Source: Crenotrichaceae bacterium (GTDB lineage: Bacteria; Pseudomonadota; Gammaproteobacteria; Methylococcales; DRLZ01). Taken from it: a stretch of 12,335 bases of DNA. The position numbers were made by a program, and so were the translations under genes. Of this stretch, positions 6,727-12,335 are shown piece after piece; positions within the stretch are counted from its first letter, which is position 1; every line of letters starts with the position of its first letter. The notes beneath the pieces were generated by a model. The model did not search any database, was not told the DNA's origin, and saw only the letters and a program-made list of their open reading frames with translations. The stretch lies in NCBI GenBank assembly GCA_011322755.1, contig DRLZ01000263.1:1-12335 (forward strand), in the 5' to 3' direction.

Positions 6727-8714
6727 GATGCTTGCATGCCTCCAATAGCTGGTTCAATGTTTCGGGCAGTGGTTTTACTCCGAGCCGAGATTTTACGGTA
6801 TCTCGGATCCAGCGTTGCGATTAAACCACCACAAGCCATGAACACACCTCCAAACCAGATCCAGCGTACAAACGGTTTGATATAAATACGCACACTCCAG
6901 GTCTTTGGCTGATCCAGTTGTTCACCCATTGCAATAAATAAATCACGTGTGACCGAAGCATCAATTCCAGCCTCAGTCATCGGCATTCCGCGTACATTGT
7001 ATATGCGTTTTTGTGATTGTAGCGTAATGATTTCGCCATTATCGTTCGTGACCTGAAATACGCCTTGATGCGCACGATAGTTGGGACCGCTAATGTTATT
7101 AATTTCAAGCAGCTTGAACTGGTAATTGCCGAGCTCTACTTGCTTGCCTGGCATCATGCGAACATCTTTTTCAATGGTGTAGGCTGATGTCAGAGCAATG
7201 CCAATGATAAATACACCAATGCCAAGATGTGCCAGCGTCATTCCATAAAATCCGAGAGGGATGCTTGTTGCAGTCTTCCATGACCATCCGCGCTGACGAA
7301 AATGTTCAGCGATTCCGTCGAGGTTGGAAATCGCAACCCAGACAGCAAGCGTTGTCGCAATGACAACCGATATGGAGTAATGCGGTAGCAGAAGTGGCAG
7401 TAGTAACCCGATCACAATACTGATTGCCAGGCGCGTACCGGTAATGTGGATTAATCTGGCGAGATTGTCATGCCGCCAGCGTGCGCGTATACCAATGCCG
7501 ACAAACAGAGCCAGTGGCGCCATTAAAGGGATAAACACAGCATTAAAATAAGGAGGGCCGACTGAAATCTTGCCGAGCTCCAATGCATCAATGACCAAAG
7601 GATACAGTGTTCCAAGCAAGATGCTCGCAGCAGCAACAACGAGCAGAACATTATTCACAAGCAAAAAAGTCTCACGAGAGACAATGTCATATTTCACCGG
7701 ACTTTTAATTTTTGGAGCTCTGATTGCGTATAACAGCAGTGAAGCACCAATAACCAGTGTTAAAAAGATAAGGATAAAGATGCCCCGAGTTGGATCGGAG
7801 GCGAAAGCATGGACAGACGTTAATACGCCAGAGCGTACCAGGAATGTTCCCAGTAGACTCAGTGAAAAAGCAAAAATTGCCAGTAACACAGTCCAGGCTC
7901 GTAAAACACCGCGTTTTTCAGTCGCTGCCAAGGAATGAATTAACGCAGTGCCCACTAACCATGGCATAAATGATGCGTTTTCAACAGGATCCCAAAACCA
8001 CCAGCCGCCCCAGCCAAGCTCATAATATGCCCACCAGCTACCCAGAGTAATCCCGAGGGTCAGGAAAATCCACGCCATATTGGTCCATGGGCGTGACCAA
8101 CGGGCCCAGACAGTATCCAGTTGTCCGCTGATTAATGCAGCTATGGCAAAAGCAAACGGAACCGAAAATCCGACATACCCCATATACAACATGGGTGGAT
8201 GGATAGCCAAACCTGGGTCTTGCAATAACGGGTTTAGATCAGAGCCGTCAAACGGGGCAGGGATGACACGGGAAAACGGGTTCGAAGTTAACAGGATAAA
8301 TAAAAGAAACCCGAGGCTAATCCAGCCCATAATTGAAATCACCCTGGCAATCATTTCTTCAGGAATTGATTTGCTGAATGTGGCAACAGCTGCTGTCCAC
8401 AACGACAGAACTAAAGCCCACAATAGAACCGACCCTTCATGAGCAGCCCATACAGCTGATATTTTGTACATCACTGGCAGCTGTGAGTTGGAGTTGGACG
8501 CGACATAAAGTACGGAGAAATCGTCATTGACGAATGACACTGTCAAGCATGCAAAAGCAATTGCAAGACAAAGAAATTGTGCATAAGCAACAGGTCTGGT
8601 GATGGTTATCCACGGGCGTAAAGCTAATCCTGCACCTGCTAACGGAATGATTGCCTGCACAACAACAACACACAGTGCGAGCACCAGTGCGAAATGCCCT
8701 AATTCGGGTATCAT
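6723..8714 (-). CDS. ccmF: Cytochrome c heme lyase subunit CcmF
   Basis: Large inner-membrane protein that, with CcmH and CcmI, attaches heme from holo-CcmE to the CXXCH motif of apocytochrome c. Its 663 residues are close to the E. coli length and form many membrane helices. The WWD heme-handling domain is at about 227-249 (WWAYYELGWGG...FWDPVENASFM). Histidines in the family contexts are H172 (IHPPMLYMGY), H260 (ALIHSLAA), H302 (SVHAFA) and H496 (LAHLGIG). The long C-terminal periplasmic domain (about 515-610) precedes a last helix. Start ATG at 8714 with AAGGA upstream. It is the first gene of ccmFGHI; ccmA-E are absent from this side, and a Crp/Fnr gene lies 106 bases upstream instead. 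Confidence 0.97.
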   Translation of the reverse strand: MIPELGHFALVLALCVVVVQAIIPLAGAGLALRPWITITRPVAYAQFLCLAIAFACLTVSFVNDDFSVLYVASNSNSQLPVMYKISAVWAAHEGSVLLWALVLSLWTAAVATFSKSIPEEMIARVISIMGWISLGFLLFILLTSNPFSRVIPAPFDGSDLNPLLQDPGLAIHPPMLYMGYVGFSVPFAFAIAALISGQLDTVWARWSRPWTNMAWIFLTLGITLGSWWAYYELGWGGWWFWDPVENASFMPWLVGTALIHSLAATEKRGVLRAWTVLLAIFAFSLSLLGTFLVRSGVLTSVHAFASDPTRGIFILIFLTLVIGASLLLYAIRAPKIKSPVKYDIVSRETFLLVNNVLLVVAAASILLGTLYPLVIDALELGKISVGPPYFNAVFIPLMAPLALFVGIGIRARWRHDNLARLIHITGTRLAISIVIGLLLPLLLPHYSISVVIATTLAVWVAISNLDGIAEHFRQRGWSWKTATSIPLGFYGMTLAHLGIGVFIIGIALTSAYTIEKDVRMMPGKQVELGNYQFKLLEINNISGPNYRAHQGVFQVTNDNGEIITLQSQKRIYNVRGMPMTEAGIDASVTRDLFIAMGEQLDQPKTWSVRIYIKPFVRWIWFGGVFMACGGLIATLDPRYRKISARSKTTARNIEPAIGGMQAS

Positions 8715-8820
8715 AAAAAATCCTTGTGGTAATTCTTGCGACTGAAGTTATGTTTGATTCGCTGGAAACAGATGTAAGACAAGTTCCAACAACAATCAGT
8801 TCATCGTTATACCATAAACC

Positions 8821-9486
8821 TTACCAGGCTTTTGGCAATTGTTTTTTGATGAGCATGCTGTTTGCTTGTGTCTCAATATATCCACCCTTGGTGAGTTCCT
8901 TAAAAATTTTACTGACCATTTCACGTGATGAGCCGATGCGGTTGGCCAGCTCTTGCTGGGTTGGTTTGGTGTGAATAACAAAACCGTCAGTTGCTTCTTG
9001 TGCCATACTCATTAATACTTTGACTAGCCTGCCATAGACGTCACACAGAGCCAGAATTTTTACATTTTCAGTCAAATCACGGATTTTTTTGACGAGTTCT
9101 TTCATGATAGCGATTCCGGCTTTTGGGTACTCATCCAGCCAGTTTTCAAATTCCAGTCTGGAGATAACCACAAACACTGATTTACTCTCCGTTATCACAG
9201 TGGCAGATCGTGGTGCACCGTCAAGTAAAGCATATTCACCGAAATATTGACCAACCGACTCTGTCCCAAGGCAGACTTCTTTACCTGCTTCATCAGTTAA
9301 GCAAATACGGACTTTACCCAGGGCAATAATATACAGAGCGTCTCCAGCTTCACCTTCATTGATTACTATTGAATGCTTCTGGTATGTTTTAGTGGTTGCA
9401 TGTTCAGCCAATGAAGCCAGACAGTCATTACTCAAACCAGAAAAAATAGGTACATTCTGTAAGTTGTTTGTAAGATCAGAATACAT
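8821..9486 (-). CDS. Crp/Fnr-family transcriptional regulator
   Basis: DNA-binding regulator of 221 residues. Residues about 12-110 form a cyclic-nucleotide-binding-like beta roll, including FGEYALLDGAPRSATV (82-97; G83, E84, R93 and S94 match cAMP-contact positions in CRP). The dimerisation helix is about 120-155 (ends LCDVYGRL) and the winged helix-turn-helix is about 172-205. The recognition helix SSREMVSKIFKEL keeps the R-E pair of CRP (R188, E189) with Lys where CRP has a third Arg, suggesting TGTGA-like half-sites. There is no N-terminal cysteine cluster, so it is not an oxygen sensor of the FNR type. The Thr-Ser pair on the CRP C-helix is not exactly kept, so the ligand is uncertain. 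ATG at 9486 with a modest CAGG. No terminator is evident in the 106 bases before ccmF, so readthrough into ccmFGHI is possible. Confidence 0.9.
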   Translation of the reverse strand: MYSDLTNNLQNVPIFSGLSNDCLASLAEHATTKTYQKHSIVINEGEAGDALYIIALGKVRICLTDEAGKEVCLGTESVGQYFGEYALLDGAPRSATVITESKSVFVVISRLEFENWLDEYPKAGIAIMKELVKKIRDLTENVKILALCDVYGRLVKVLMSMAQEATDGFVIHTKPTQQELANRIGSSREMVSKIFKELTKGGYIETQANSMLIKKQLPKAW

Positions 9487-9567
9487 GATTTACCTGCCGA
9501 AACTGTACGATTTCAAATAACACCAAGTGAGTTGAAATCATCTTGATTCTCGCATCCCATGCACTTC

Positions 9568-9596
9568 ACTATACTGTGATGATTTCTATCTGTAAA
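9568..9596 (-). promoter_or_regulatory. Sigma70-type promoter of the Crp/Fnr gene
   Basis: Reading the minus strand, TTTACA (9591-9596) as -35 and TATAGT (9568-9573) as -10 are each one base from consensus and are separated by exactly 17 bases. Transcription would start near 9561 and leave a leader of about 75 bases before the ATG. This is the best promoter-like match I found in the window, judged by eye. Confidence 0.55.
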
Positions 9597-9602
9597 TGAT
9601 CT

Positions 9603-9621
9603 AATCACGTGAATAATCACA
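9603..9621. promoter_or_regulatory. Overlapping GTGA/TCAC symmetry upstream of the Crp/Fnr promoter
   Basis: Directly upstream of the -35, the plus strand contains TCACGTGA (9605-9612) inside AATCACGTGAAT, overlapping CGTGAATAATCACA (9608-9621), which on the other strand is TGTGATTATTCACG. Centres lie at roughly -47 and -53 from the predicted start. Crp-family half-sites at this position would suit autoregulation, but the 4-base half-site spacing is not the canonical 6. Confidence 0.3.
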
Positions 9622-9905
9622 CTCTTGAATGTCGCTATCAATAGCCAACGCAATTTGTGTGTACATGCTCTATGTTTACTCAGGAATCGATTTGATTTAA
9701 TCGTCAAAGAACGCTGTGTAGAAGATTGTGTGTCTACATGGGGGCTCTACTGTTATCCGACAGCTTTTATGTTATCCGCCGACTTTTTTCTCAGGTGTTC
9801 TGGCAGCAGATGGACAGGAATTGTCTCACGAAAGTCGGAAAACAGTGTGATATGAGGGATAAATAACTTAACCTTCTATTTTCTATTCATTACTAAGGGT
9901 CAGTT

Positions 9906-10130
9906 ATGACTGAATATCATCTTCCTGGTGATAGTTCCTTCACTTACCCTGTTATGTTAACTCAGCTTGACTGGCATCAACTGTTGTTACCAAGCGTTCT
10001 CACATCTGCTCTATTACAGGTTATTGCACGCTGGTTTAGCGATGAGTACAGGATTCTGGGTGTTACGAATAAAGTACAGGATCCATGTGGTTTTCTGAAT
10101 CCATTAATAGAAACAAGTGATTCAAAATAG
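9906..10130 (+). CDS. Possible small protein of unknown function
   Basis: A 74-residue open frame beginning MTEYHLPGDSSF and ending in a TAG stop. Supporting it: AAGGG at 9895-9899, well placed for the ATG, and the same strand as the downstream barrel gene. Against it: no recognisable domain, no clear signal or membrane helix (only the moderately hydrophobic LLLPSVLTSALLQVIARW at about 26-43), and a gene-poor, symmetry-rich setting. It could equally be part of an untranslated leader. I do not recognise any family. Confidence 0.3.
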   Translation: MTEYHLPGDSSFTYPVMLTQLDWHQLLLPSVLTSALLQVIARWFSDEYRILGVTNKVQDPCGFLNPLIETSDSK

Positions 10131-10148
10131 TATTTCTCCGGTTTTTTG

Positions 10149-10164
10149 CTATACCTTCATATAG
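10149..10164. promoter_or_regulatory. Small dyad CTATA/TATAG before the leader ORF
   Basis: CTATA (10149-10153) and TATAG (10160-10164) flank six bases and contain two -10-like hexamers, TATACC and TATAGA. No good -35 is found 16-18 bases upstream of either, so a promoter here is only a possibility. It would place a start roughly 25-30 bases before the GTG at 10197. Confidence 0.2.
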
Positions 10165-10196
10165 AGTAAGGGAACAGTTGCCTGGAGGGAGAAACT

Positions 10197-10268
10197 GTGA
10201 TTAGTCCAGATCGAACAGGCTTATCAGCACCTCATATCGATAATCGTGAACCGTTGATTCTGATTTGA
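10197..10268 (+). CDS. Candidate 23-codon leader peptide upstream of the barrel gene
   Basis: A GTG start at 10197 follows a strong Shine-Dalgarno GGAGGG (10184-10189). The peptide reads V(M)ISPDRTGLSAPHIDNREP and then LILI before TGA at 10266-10268. The stop is 3 bases before the ATG of the barrel gene and in the same frame. The barrel ATG itself has no good ribosome site, so ribosomes ending on this short frame could re-initiate there. It resembles no known attenuator peptide (no run of one amino acid). A nonsense change in a longer N-terminus is the alternative, though the residues do not look like part of a signal peptide. Confidence 0.4.
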   Translation: MISPDRTGLSAPHIDNREPLILI

Positions 10269-10271
10269 ATA

Positions 10272-11561
10272 ATGTCTAGGAAGATTTCACATAGTAAGAG
10301 CTCGATCAGCATAGGTCTTATGTTGTTCTCTGTTAGTATGCAGTTATTTTCTGGCGTCAGCGGCATCAATAATGAACAGCAATTTGTTGTCGAGAGGGCA
10401 CCACTGGTTGGAGTAGTGCACATCAAGAGAAACAATAAACCATGGTCAAATGGTATTGATAACAAACAAAAAATATCAAAACATTCTGGTTTAGATCGCA
10501 GTGTTGATGGTTTTGCGAGCGATAAACGTTTTTATTATCAAAGTCGGGAGTGGGAAGCTGGTTTGTCAGGAGGTAATGGCCAGAAAGGCGGTTCTGCTGG
10601 TGTTATTGGCAATGTTTACAGAACCTGGAAGCATTCTGAAGGTTCTCTAACCGATACGCTGACCCGTTTTGCTGTTGATTTTGGTGTTTTTTCAAAGCGT
10701 AAGAAGAATTCGGCAGACGCACGATTGCGCTTGAATCATTCGCTGAAGCCACTGTCATTCTTACGTGTTAATTTTGACGGCAATTATTCAGGTATAAATT
10801 TTCGCAGCCATGGAAAATCAGTTTCAGGAAAACATCTGAGCAGAGATCAAATCAAATCATCCTTATCACTGAACTTCAGATTGCCGTACAACTCGGTTGT
10901 TAATGTGTATGGTAACTGGTCTCAACATGGAGTACGCAGTCACTATACAGGCAATACTGCTCGATATGGAGCAAAACTGTTTGTACAACCTTTCACGTTG
11001 GCGCCACGGACAACCGTTAACTATACGCGCACTTTGCGGAAAAAACAGAGCAAAGACTTCGAAGCTGCAAATGAAATAGTCTCTATCTTGGCGAAGCAGA
11101 ATTTCAAGTGGTTACGTTACTCCACTCGCTTTGAATATGAAATTTCAACTCAAGAGCAGCTGACTTCGGTTTTTGTATCACACAAAACACTAGAATATCA
11201 TTTTTCAAAACAAGCAGTAGTCAACGCAAATGCGACGATTTCAAGTGTATGGAGTGGGGCGTCAAATGGTGGCGCAAAACTTGGTGGACGTGTTCATGCG
11301 GATAGCGGTTATCTATTGGGGGAGAATTGGAAACTGGGGACAGATTATACGCATCGCCAATCAGTACCGACGCTGTTGGTAAAAGGCAAAAAACTTAATA
11401 CACGAGTGAGCAGCTCACTCTCGGTTTTTTCACGATACAGAATCTCACGCAATTTTGAACTGGGTATGACGTATAAGCATGATTTTAAACAACAGCATAT
11501 TTTACAACTGAGTTTAAAAGGGCATTTTGGTGTTGATCACGCCAAAAGTTACAAACGTTAA
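10272..11561 (+). CDS. Predicted secreted beta-rich protein, probable outer-membrane beta-barrel, unknown family
   Basis: I do not recognise a family. The 429-residue protein begins with a signal-peptide-like segment: basic MSRKISHSK, then ISIGLMLFSVSMQLFSGVSG, with cleavage around residue 31. A Gly/Lys-rich, mostly polar part (about 32-125) follows. From about 130 to 420 short stretches alternate polar and hydrophobic residues and are separated by turns, for example RFAVDFGVF, ARLRLN, LRVNFDGNYSG, SSLSLNFRL, VVNVYGNWS, FELGMTYKHDF and LQLSLKGHFGV; I count roughly 14-16 possible strands. There are no cysteines and many Lys/Arg. The C-terminus continues past the last strand with a basic tail (AKSYKR), so the usual terminal aromatic is absent. 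No adjacent transporter or secretion gene explains its role. The start is inferred from the signal peptide. Confidence 0.6.
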   Translation: MSRKISHSKSSISIGLMLFSVSMQLFSGVSGINNEQQFVVERAPLVGVVHIKRNNKPWSNGIDNKQKISKHSGLDRSVDGFASDKRFYYQSREWEAGLSGGNGQKGGSAGVIGNVYRTWKHSEGSLTDTLTRFAVDFGVFSKRKKNSADARLRLNHSLKPLSFLRVNFDGNYSGINFRSHGKSVSGKHLSRDQIKSSLSLNFRLPYNSVVNVYGNWSQHGVRSHYTGNTARYGAKLFVQPFTLAPRTTVNYTRTLRKKQSKDFEAANEIVSILAKQNFKWLRYSTRFEYEISTQEQLTSVFVSHKTLEYHFSKQAVVNANATISSVWSGASNGGAKLGGRVHADSGYLLGENWKLGTDYTHRQSVPTLLVKGKKLNTRVSSSLSVFSRYRISRNFELGMTYKHDFKQQHILQLSLKGHFGVDHAKSYKR

Positions 11562-11595
11562 TTGATCTTTATCGCAATGAAAATCCTTGTTCATG

Positions 11596-11617
11596 AATGA
11601 CTCTGAAAAGAGTCATT
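11596..11617. terminator. Perfect 9-bp stem with GAAA tetraloop after the barrel gene
   Basis: Arms AATGACTCT (11596-11604) and AGAGTCATT (11609-11617) close a GAAA loop, a stable GNRA-type hairpin on the plus strand. It is 35 bases after the barrel stop and between convergent genes, so it may end or protect both transcripts. No U-run follows on either strand, so it is not a textbook intrinsic terminator. Confidence 0.45.
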
Positions 11618-11721
11618 ATCCAGATGAAAGCGCGCAGGTATAACGTGAGATACAATCAAACTCTGATCTGTGGACGCCTTTGGTTCTAGGGCAGCTGTTA
11701 CGAGGACATGTTATTTGTTTA

Positions 11722-12335
11722 TCATGATTCTTCAAGTGTCTGGAATACACTGGGCTGTTGATAATCAGGAGCCTGTTTTTTCAGTCGTTTAATAAAAAAG
11801 ACGCCGGCAGCAATGGACAAGGTGCGTGCAACCAGGACTTCAAATACATATCGCACCAGGTCGACAAAGTAATATACAAGAAAGAAGGCGATACTGACGC
11901 CGAGAGCAGCAAGCAGTGGTAAATTAGCTGACAAGCTCAGAATAAACACGAGTGCAGTGAGCAGATACGGTGTGAAGAAATGTATTAAAACAGATGTGGC
12001 TGCCCATTGGCCAAATGCGTTGCCCCAGACTTTTTTAACTCTTTGTTTGTATGTTTCCGCGGCATTATCAATTTTGCCAATCCCTTTGATGCGATAACGC
12101 AGTGGCATTGGCGCCCCGAAAAAATAGGTTTTCAAGTCTTCTAAACTGGTTAAGTACTCGGTCGCTTTCGGTCTTACCCCAATAATTTCTGCCATTTGAT
12201 CCATCCACTCATCAAAGAAATAAATGTGCGGGAAACGTTCGTGCATGGTAGGGCATTGTTTGTAATGTTGTGCGTTGTCTTGCTTGATGATCTGGGTACG
12301 TGCGTCATGATCAGGCAAGGGGATGGCATTGCCAA
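11722..12335 (-). CDS. Flavin-containing monooxygenase-like protein, C-terminal part with hydrophobic tail (runs off the window)
   Basis: The frame is open through the right edge, giving the last 203 residues of a longer protein; the nucleotide-binding half lies outside. The segment MHERFPHIYFFDEWMDQMAEIIGVRP followed by DLKTYFFGAPMPLRYRIKG matches the C-terminal pattern of FMO/CzcO-like enzymes (compare the FGPC.PYQ/RL.GPG region of FMOs), which oxygenate soft nucleophiles or ketones with FAD, NADPH and O2. After this, fragment residues about 108-135, 136-160 and 165-182 are strongly hydrophobic, suggesting two or three membrane segments and an inner-membrane location. A TTG at 12318 could look like a start but is almost certainly internal, since coding-like sequence continues upstream. 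Substrate unknown. Confidence 0.7.
   Translation of the reverse strand, partial: GNAIPLPDHDARTQIIKQDNAQHYKQCPTMHERFPHIYFFDEWMDQMAEIIGVRPKATEYLTSLEDLKTYFFGAPMPLRYRIKGIGKIDNAAETYKQRVKKVWGNAFGQWAATSVLIHFFTPYLLTALVFILSLSANLPLLAALGVSIAFFLVYYFVDLVRYVFEVLVARTLSIAAGVFFIKRLKKQAPDYQQPSVFQTLEES

Larger units (their letters stand above)
9487..9905. promoter_or_regulatory. Gene-poor region between the Crp/Fnr gene and the plus-strand barrel unit
   Basis: I see no reliable gene. The left part holds the Crp/Fnr promoter and flanking TCAC/GTGA symmetries. An inverted repeat GAAATCATC (9534-9542) / GATGATTTC (9578-9586) spans that promoter. Further right are TGTAGA (9717-9722) / TCTACA (9733-9738), a direct repeat TGTTATCCG at 9751-9759 and 9770-9778, and CCGACTTT (9779-9786) / AAAGTCGG (9831-9838). 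These could form RNA structure in a leader for the downstream plus-strand genes, but no known riboswitch family is recognised. Confidence 0.35.

Noticed and set aside
9625..9855. Plus-strand open frame of 76 codons
   Set aside because: No ribosome site before its ATG, Cys/Arg-rich residues with no domain, and it runs through the repeat-rich non-coding stretch upstream of the barrel unit.
10266..10268. In-frame TGA before the barrel ATG as a selenocysteine codon
   Set aside because: The flanking residues resemble no selenoprotein, no SECIS-like hairpin was evident directly after the TGA, and a clear signal-peptide start follows at 10272.
12316..12318. TTG at 12318 as the true start of the right-edge gene
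   Set aside because: Coding-like sequence continues in frame to the window edge, and the recognised motif belongs to the C-terminal part of a longer enzyme.

Overview
The window looks like a chromosomal segment of a gammaproteobacterium, probably free-living or marine. By eye the GC content is moderate and below 50%. The evidence is a YadG-type ABC ATPase, a YpfJ-type metallopeptidase, a System I (Ccm) cytochrome c maturation cluster ccmF-G-H-I with E. coli-like proteins, a Crp/Fnr regulator, and a phosphatase-kinase fusion of the kind found near nitrate and nitrite genes in Pseudomonas and relatives. The species cannot be fixed from the sequence alone. I saw no tRNA, rRNA, IS element or CRISPR array.

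Layout. (1) Positions 1-201, minus strand: 5' end of a YadG-like ABC ATPase that runs off the left edge. It is divergent from (2) 404-1273, plus strand: a membrane-anchored zinc metallopeptidase (YpfJ family). (3) 1460-3187 and 3224-4036, minus strand: a two-gene unit of a formate/nitrite (FNT) channel followed by a PP2C phosphatase-Ser/Thr kinase fusion with a C-terminal membrane anchor. (4) 4037-4448: about 410 bases without a gene, holding the upstream region of that unit and several palindromes. (5) 4449-8714, minus strand: ccmF-ccmG-ccmH-ccmI, tightly coupled by 1-4 base overlaps. (6) 8821-9486, minus strand: a Crp/Fnr-family regulator just upstream of ccmF in the same orientation, with a good sigma70-like promoter at 9568-9596. 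(7) 9487-10271: a long, mostly non-coding and symmetry-rich stretch with one doubtful small ORF (9906-10130) and a 23-codon leader-type ORF (10197-10268). (8) 10272-11561, plus strand: a secreted, cysteine-free, beta-rich protein, probably an orphan outer-membrane barrel. (9) 11722-12335, minus strand: the C-terminal part of a flavin-containing monooxygenase-like protein with an unusual hydrophobic tail, cut by the right edge.

How the genes may work together. The central block suits respiratory or nitrogen metabolism. CcmFGHI attach heme to apocytochromes c in the periplasm, the Crp/Fnr protein could control them, and the FNT channel would move nitrite or formate, possibly tuned by the adjacent phosphatase-kinase. 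The co-orientation and spacing are visible; the regulatory links are inference. The least explained parts are the barrel gene with its leader ORF and the structured region before it, and the phosphatase-kinase/FNT pair.
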